Position numbers and translations under genes: made by a program
Part shown: one piece after another, positions 61,510-64,000 of the stretch
Position numbering within the stretch: the stretch's first letter is position 1
Layout of the letters: every line of letters starts with the position of its first letter
NCBI RefSeq assembly: GCF_001679645.1
Contig: NZ_LRUN01000034.1
Coordinates: forward strand, 1-64,000
Direction of reading: 5' to 3'
Source: Pseudomonas bananamidigenes
GTDB taxonomy: Bacteria > Pseudomonadota > Gammaproteobacteria > Pseudomonadales > Pseudomonadaceae
Length of the DNA: 64,000 nt
Notes under the pieces: model-generated
What the model saw: only the letters and a program-made list of their open reading frames with translations
What the model was told of the DNA's origin: nothing
Database searches by the model: none

Positions 61510-62223
61510 TCATGGGCACCAGTAAATCTCTAGCGTGGGTTGCAGAAACGCGCGAACCGGCATGGCGGCGACGTCGCTGGATGCCAGTGCGGCATTCAGG
61601 GTGGTCAGTTTCGACTGACCGGAAATCGACAGAATCTTGTGCTTCGCCGAAGCCAGCAGCGCCCGGCTCATGGTCAGGCGTTGACGCGGCACACTCGGCG
61701 CCAGCATCGGCCAGCAACGACGGGTGCCATCGGCTTGCAGGGCTTGCGCCAGGTTCGGACTGTCCGGGAACAGCGACGCGGTATGGCCGTCATCGCCCAT
61801 GCCCAGCACGAGCACATCGATGGGTGGCAACTCGGCGAGCAACCGATCGGCGTGCTCGGCAGCCTGCTCGACGTTGGCCGCGGCACTGTAGAGGCTGAGG
61901 AACTGCGCCTTGGCTGCCGGGCCCTTGAGCAGATACTGCTTGAGCAGACCGGCGTTGCTGTCGGCGTGCTCAACCGGCACCCAGCGCTCGTCGGCCAGGG
62001 TCACGACAACCTTCGACCAGTCCAGCTCCTGCCTGGCCAGGTGCTGGAAAAACGCCACCGGGCTGCGACCGCCGGACACCACCAGCACGGCGCTGCCGCG
62101 TGCAGCCAGTGCCTCGCTCAACTGCTTGGCGACATTCAGCGCCAGGCCTTCGGCGAGCAGCACCGGGCTCTTGAATTCATGGGCATTCACGCCCTCGGGC
62201 AGTTTCACATCAGATATCGCCAT
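61510..62223 (-). CDS. pgl: 6-phosphogluconolactonase
   Basis: Hydrolyses 6-phosphogluconolactone to 6-phosphogluconate. A 237-residue DevB-type protein with [20 protein letters not shown] near the phosphate-binding site, [17 protein letters not shown], and [20 protein letters not shown]. It overlaps zwf by 14 bp, so translation is coupled. It is the second gene of the operon. Confidence 0.96.
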   Translation of the reverse strand: MAISDVKLPEGVNAHEFKSPVLLAEGLALNVAKQLSEALAARGSAVLVVSGGRSPVAFFQHLARQELDWSKVVVTLADERWVPVEHADSNAGLLKQYLLKGPAAKAQFLSLYSAAANVEQAAEHADRLLAELPPIDVLVLGMGDDGHTASLFPDSPNLAQALQADGTRRCWPMLAPSVPRQRLTMSRALLASAKHKILSISGQSKLTTLNAALASSDVAAMPVRAFLQPTLEIYWCP

Positions 62224-63676
62224 ACCACGACCTCCCGTCCCGCGTGATCAGTGCAATGGAACTCATCGGCCCCCACGACCCGGCCGCATACGGCTTGGGC
62301 GCATCACCGGATTTCTTCCACCCGGCGATCAACTGGTCGCACCATTTCCACGCGGCTTCGATTTCATCTTTACGGACAAACAGGTTCTGATTGCCGTTCA
62401 TCACTTCCAGCAACAACCGCTCGTAGGCGTCGGGGATCCGCGCGCTGCGCCAGGTGTCGGAAAAATTCAGTTGCAACGGACCGCTGCGCAGCTGCATGCC
62501 CTTGTCGAGGCCCTGATCCTTGGTCATCACCCGCAGGGAAATCCCTTCGTCCGGTTGCAGGCGGATGATCAGTTTGTTGCTGATCTGCAGACGCTGCTCC
62601 GGGGCGAAGATGTAGTGCGACGGTTCCTTGAAGTGAATGACAATCTGCGACAGCTTCTGCGGCATGCGCTTGCCGGTGCGCAGGTAAAACGGCACACCGG
62701 CCCAGCGCCAGTTGCGGATGTCCGCACGCAGGGCGACGAAGGTTTCGGTGTCACTCTGGGTGTTGGAATTCGGCTCTTCGAGGTAGCCCGGTACGGATTT
62801 GCCTTCGCTGTGCCCGGCGATGTACTGCCCGCGCACCACCTGAGTGGTCAGGCCTTCCGGGCTGATCGGCGCCAGTGCCTTGAGCACTTTCACCTTTTCA
62901 TCACGGATGCTGTCGGCGGACAGGTCGGCCGGCGGGTCCATGGCGATCAGGCAAAGCAGTTGCAGCAGGTGGTTCTGGATCATGTCACGCAGCTGGCCGG
63001 CCTTGTCGAAATAGCCCCAGCGACCTTCGATGCCGACCTTCTCGGCCACGGTGATTTCCACGTGGGAGATGTAATGCTGGTTCCACTGGGTTTCGAACAG
63101 GCTGTTGGCGAACCGCAGGGCGATCAGGTTTTGCACCGTCTCTTTGCCCAGGTAATGGTCGATGCGGTAGGTGCGGTTCTCCGGGAAGTACTGCGCCACG
63201 GCGTCGTTGACCTTGCGCGAGGATTCCAGGTCCGAGCCGATCGGTTTTTCCAGCACCACGCGGGTGTTTTCCGCCAGGCCGACGTTCGCCAGGTTCTCGC
63301 AGATCGCGCCGTACACCGCCGCCGGAGTGGCGAAGTAGGCAATCATGCGTTGCGTATTGCCGACCAGCTCGGCCAGCGCCGCGTAATCTTCAGCCTTGAG
63401 GAAGTCGACGTGCAGGTAGGTCAGGCGCGCCAGAAAGCGCTCGGCCACGGCCTCGTCCAGTTCCTTGCCCACGTAGCGGCGCAGCTCGGCAGCAATGAAT
63501 GCCAGGTGCTGCTGCTCGGTGCCCTCTTCACGGGCCAGCGCGATAATACGCGTGTCCTCATGCAGCAGGCCGGCGCCATCGAGGTGGTAAAGGGCAGGAA
63601 ACAGCTTGCGCAGGGCCAGATCGCCCAAGGCGCCGAACAAGGCGAAGGTGCACGGTTCAACCGTAATCGAAGGCAT
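62210..63676 (-). CDS. zwf: Glucose-6-phosphate dehydrogenase
   Basis: Oxidises glucose-6-phosphate to 6-phosphogluconolactone, producing NAD(P)H. The 488-residue protein has the nucleotide motif [11 protein letters not shown] near 15-25 and the active-site region [20 protein letters not shown] (about 172-191). It is the first gene of zwf-pgl-eda and faces hexR; a HexR-like operator lies 66 bp upstream of the start. Confidence 0.97.
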   Translation of the reverse strand: MPSITVEPCTFALFGALGDLALRKLFPALYHLDGAGLLHEDTRIIALAREEGTEQQHLAFIAAELRRYVGKELDEAVAERFLARLTYLHVDFLKAEDYAALAELVGNTQRMIAYFATPAAVYGAICENLANVGLAENTRVVLEKPIGSDLESSRKVNDAVAQYFPENRTYRIDHYLGKETVQNLIALRFANSLFETQWNQHYISHVEITVAEKVGIEGRWGYFDKAGQLRDMIQNHLLQLLCLIAMDPPADLSADSIRDEKVKVLKALAPISPEGLTTQVVRGQYIAGHSEGKSVPGYLEEPNSNTQSDTETFVALRADIRNWRWAGVPFYLRTGKRMPQKLSQIVIHFKEPSHYIFAPEQRLQISNKLIIRLQPDEGISLRVMTKDQGLDKGMQLRSGPLQLNFSDTWRSARIPDAYERLLLEVMNGNQNLFVRKDEIEAAWKWCDQLIAGWKKSGDAPKPYAAGSWGPMSSIALITRDGRSWYGDI

Positions 63677-63741
63677 GATGTTTGTTCTTTTATCAAGTTA
63701 AGCTACAAATACCTTTTTTCAAGGTATCACTCAAGGGAAAA

Positions 63742-63757
63742 TGTAGTAATAACCACA
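63742..63757. promoter_or_regulatory. Candidate HexR operator
   Basis: TGTAGTAATAACCACA agrees at 14 of 16 positions with the HexR consensus TGTARTWWWWNTTACA as I recall it. It lies in the 219-bp region between divergent zwf and hexR, where HexR sites are known in pseudomonads. Confidence 0.65.
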
Positions 63758-63895
63758 ACATTTTCGCAAAATACAGATTCCGAGTGGTGGTCGATCGGAG
63801 CCATCAGTAGGATAGGCCACCGTCACGGGCCCCATCAAAGGCCCAATTTGCATGGCCGCGCGCTTATCAGCGCCGGTGAATCTCAGGAAATCCAT

Positions 63896-64000
63896 ATGGA
63901 CCGCGTGCGAAATTTACTGGAACAGATCCAGAGTCGCCTTGAAGAGCTGAACAAGGCCGAACGCAAAGTCGCCGAAGTAATCCTGCTCAACCCACAGCAG
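63896..64000 (+). CDS. hexR: HexR transcriptional regulator, 5' part only
   Basis: Only the first 35 residues are present ([20 protein letters not shown], then [15 protein letters not shown]), the start of the RpiR-type HTH domain. HexR represses the zwf, edd and gap genes and is released by KDPG. The ATG has CAGGAAATC about 8 nt upstream. The gene is cut by the window end. The divergent arrangement with zwf supports the name. Confidence 0.92.
   Translation, partial: MDRVRNLLEQIQSRLEELNKAERKVAEVILLNPQQ

Overview
The window looks like a chromosomal segment of a fluorescent-group Pseudomonas. The evidence is GC-rich coding sequence, Pseudomonas-type REP palindromes (GTGGGAGCGAGCTTGCTCGCGAT and relatives) between genes, and signature gene sets: zwf-pgl-eda facing hexR, tandem fadD1/fadD2 beside a lipase and phaJ, a gntP/gntK/gntR gluconate locus, a Pseudomonas-length NrdB, and DUF2790 and PA2169-family proteins. 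I see no rRNA, tRNA, CRISPR array, prophage core, integrase or insertion sequence. The right end cuts hexR.

Layout. 0.1-4.7 kb: acetyl-CoA synthetase, a small secreted DUF2790 protein, and nrdB behind a long structured leader. 4.7-7.4 kb: an AT-richer patch with a Bro-N protein, an HNH (McrA-like) nuclease and an unrecognised protein with a Cys/His cluster. 7.4-16 kb: an RsiV-like periplasmic protein, a TauE/SafE permease facing an AraC regulator, a small HTH protein behind a LexA box, a HigBA-like toxin-antitoxin pair, a metallo-hydrolase facing a TetR regulator, a MASE2-GGDEF cyclase and a DUF1003 protein. 16-29.8 kb: a GATase/monooxygenase pair, GlpQ, a PepSY protein, a FlxA-like protein with a sigma-28-like promoter, a chemoreceptor, a CorA/ZntB transporter, PitA, a coupled 2OG-oxygenase/TylF-methyltransferase operon, a LysR/SDR pair and the first LysR/PACE-efflux pair. 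29.8-36.6 kb: an ECF42 sigma operon (SnoaL, DGPF, sigma) with a matching promoter, then acetyltransferases, a flavoprotein, a 35-residue membrane protein, GyrI-like and LysE proteins and AlaC. 36.8-43.1 kb: the gluconate locus with three copies of one operator, a second LysR/PACE pair and an MFS transporter. 43.3-52.1 kb: a soluble PAS-PAS chemoreceptor (BdlA type), an ECF sigma coupled to a ProX-type binding protein, a desaturase coupled to a PhnD-like protein with no signal peptide, peptide deformylase, YihY and CsbD. 52.3-57.8 kb: fatty-acid activation and (R)-hydratase genes. 57.8-64 kb: stress and hypothetical proteins, a class V PLP enzyme, an intradiol dioxygenase, and the Entner-Doudoroff entry operon with hexR.

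Metabolic logic. Gluconate uptake and phosphorylation (GntP, GntK) and glucose-6-phosphate oxidation (Zwf, Pgl) both feed 6-phosphogluconate to KDPG cleavage by Eda. GntR and HexR are the local sensors. Acs and FadD1/FadD2 activate acetate and fatty acids, and PhaJ can divert beta-oxidation intermediates to (R)-3-hydroxyacyl-CoA.

No complete, clearly new system is certain. The best candidates for a second look are the nrdB leader, the Bro-N/HNH patch, the LexA-box HTH gene beside a toxin-antitoxin pair, the isolated oxygenase-methyltransferase operon, the ECF sigma/ProX pair and the desaturase/PhnD-like pair. All functions are inferred from reading translations and motifs by eye, without database searches.
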